Below the pieces are notes generated by a model. It did no database searches, was not told the DNA's origin, and worked only from the letters and a program-made list of their open reading frames with translations. Positions 62,945-64,000 of a stretch of 64,000 nucleotides of DNA are shown one piece after another; within the stretch, counting starts at the first letter, position 1, and every line of letters starts with the position of its first letter. The position numbers were made by a program, and so were the translations under genes. The stretch comes from Nitrospira sp. (GTDB taxonomy: Bacteria; Nitrospirota; Nitrospiria; Nitrospirales; Nitrospiraceae), in contig JAURZE010000007.1 of assembly GCA_030653545.1 (NCBI GenBank), positions 62,001 through 126,000 of the forward strand. The letters are read 5' to 3'.

Positions 62945-63399
62945 TTCCAGAAGATGAGCGGCATGAAACAGTTCTGCGGCTCTATCCGATTTTTAAGGAA
63001 GAGGTTTATCGGCGGCGCGACCAGATGATGCGTTGGACCGCAATCGGAGCAGGATCGCTTGTCGGCATATTGAGTATCGTTCTCCTGGTACCCGCAGCAC
63101 ACTCGCTCTCACCGACCTCTCGACGACTCCTGGCCTGCGCCACACTCTTGTTGGCTCTCACCTATATGGGGATCATCTGGCAGCAGCACACCCGCCATCG
63201 GCAGGCCAAACAGCAACTCATCAAGATCGAGAAGACCCTGGGCCTCTTCGGAGAATTGCCCTCGCATCATGACAGCGCTCTCTACCCCGAAGACTGGCAG
63301 AATGAATGGACTCGCGATAGAAGTCTGCTGCAATACCTTACAATTCTCACTTTTCTGACCGGGATCGTTCTCGTCGCCATCCTCCAGCCGAACCTATAG
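62941..63399 (+). CDS. Small membrane protein of unknown function
   Basis: This 152-residue protein starts at an ATG overlapping the previous stop (ATGA), so translation is coupled. There are three hydrophobic helices (around 37-57, 65-85 and 130-150): GSLVGILSIVLLVPAAHSL, LLACATLLLALTYMGIIW, and LTILTFLTGIVLVAILQP. A charged middle stretch may contact the adjacent hydrolase. No family recognised. Confidence 0.7.
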   Translation: MIPEDERHETVLRLYPIFKEEVYRRRDQMMRWTAIGAGSLVGILSIVLLVPAAHSLSPTSRRLLACATLLLALTYMGIIWQQHTRHRQAKQQLIKIEKTLGLFGELPSHHDSALYPEDWQNEWTRDRSLLQYLTILTFLTGIVLVAILQPNL

Positions 63400-63644
63400 T
63401 CACTCCCGACACCCCAACAGCCACGTAGGTAGCTTCGTGCCACCGTACCATTTCGTCCAGACAGAGCACGCCTTAGCTTCCATGGCCTACGTATTCCTTC
63501 ACAAGTTCAAAATTATTTTCACATAACATCAACCAGTTATATTTACAATCTTCACAGAAATGGCAGACCGGCCATGGCACATCTATTGCTTAAATTAAGG
63601 ACTCTTGTCATGCGAAGACGAACACAAAACAAATACAGGTTGAT

Positions 63645-64000
63645 ATGACGCTGCCCATCCCCATACACACAAATAGACCAACTGTCGCCCTCTCCACGTG
63701 CATGTGGCTCCTGGCCATGGTATTGCCAGCCCCTGCTCTTGCTGGGGAAACGGCTACCCCGAAACAGCATAGTCTTATTCACCGTCCTGACGCTCCGGCA
63801 TTGCCGATCGTCCCTCGTCCAGAATCCGCAGTCATACCCTCCCGGCCTGTTGCAGCCATTGCGCCGGCAGTAACGACACCCTCCTCGCAGACACTCCACC
63901 ATAAATTGACAAAAAAGCCGGCCTCGGCAGTCGTCAGCCCGCCTCTCGCGTCCGAACCAAGCCCTTCATCAAGGACAAGCTCAAGACTGTCTTCAGCAGG
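63645..64000 (+). CDS. Secreted proline/alanine-rich protein, 5' part (cut by window end)
   Basis: An open frame from ATG 63645 to the window end encodes 118 residues with no stop. It has a signal peptide (WLLAMVLPAPALAGET) and a low-complexity Pro/Ala/Ser region (PALPIVPRPESAVIPSR, KKPASAVVSPPLASEPSP). Such regions are often linkers before a cell-wall or binding domain. AGG lies a few bases upstream, and the gap before it is AT-rich, as promoters are. What follows is unseen. Confidence 0.55.
   Translation, partial: MTLPIPIHTNRPTVALSTCMWLLAMVLPAPALAGETATPKQHSLIHRPDAPALPIVPRPESAVIPSRPVAAIAPAVTTPSSQTLHHKLTKKPASAVVSPPLASEPSPSSRTSSRLSSA

Noticed and set aside
1-64000. CRISPR arrays, insertion sequences, phage genes, rRNA
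   Set aside because: No regularly spaced direct repeats of 25-40 bases, no transposase or integrase motifs, and no rRNA signature were found in the window.

Overview
The window looks like chromosome from a nitrite-oxidising-type bacterium of the phylum Nitrospirota, most likely Nitrospira. This is an inference from gene content, not from a marker gene. The supporting features are GC-rich coding DNA, phosphoketolase next to acetate kinase, a cytochrome b fused to a C-terminal haem c domain beside a Rieske protein, a two-subunit pyruvate carboxylase, many sigma-54 activators, and a large periplasmic multicopper oxidase accompanied by SUMF1-type proteins.

Layout. From 1 to 9.9 kb, all on the minus strand: the start of a phosphoketolase (cut by the window edge), acetate kinase, a HAD hydrolase, a tripartite RND efflux pump (adaptor and permease), and a quinol oxidase module (Rieske plus cytochrome b/c fusion) with a TauE-type transporter. 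From 10 to 20 kb: a decayed sulfide:quinone-reductase-like gene broken at a repeat, a cytochrome c'-like protein, a DUF2231 membrane protein, a secreted beta-propeller, a CopD-like membrane protein, an outer-membrane barrel, a hemerythrin, a Crp/Fnr regulator, two SUMF1-type proteins and a cupredoxin/carboxypeptidase-regulatory-like protein. From 20.4 to 31.7 kb: a roughly 1,650-residue multicopper oxidase with a long structured leader, a sigma-54 promoter and a probable activator site, followed upstream by a PAS-AAA-Fis activator, an atypical receiver protein, a PAS histidine kinase and a second sigma-54 response regulator. This 10-31.7 kb block is the most unusual part of the window.

From 31.9 to 45 kb: tRNA-Ala(CGC), purN-purM, a DUF4197 protein, an NtrY/NtrX-like pair, a DUF1844 protein, mazG, and the haem genes hemE-hemH-hemG. 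From 45.4 to 50.2 kb: an acyl desaturase, an EamA exporter, small unknown proteins, an FmdB-type zinc ribbon, a phosphate-binding-protein-like periplasmic protein and an IPT/TIG protein. From 50.4 to 57.7 kb, all plus strand: pyruvate carboxylase subunits, two secreted lipoprotein-like enzymes (alpha/beta hydrolase and a Tpx-type peroxidase lacking its resolving cysteine), SthA transhydrogenase and TenA. From 57.8 to 64 kb: a low-GC unknown gene, a ParE-type toxin-antitoxin pair, a FlgO-like lipoprotein-assembly-type protein with a near-leaderless promoter, thiD, a 12-helix membrane protein, an alpha/beta hydrolase, a small membrane protein and the start of a proline-rich secreted protein that runs off the window.

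Working together: the respiratory bc module, haem synthesis, cytochrome c', hemerythrin, Fnr-type regulator and copper proteins all concern electron transfer and oxygen or metal handling in the periplasm. The central hypothesis is that the 20.4-31.7 kb genes form a sigma-54-controlled circuit driving a six-cupredoxin-domain copper oxidase whose copper ligands are arranged in an unusual order.
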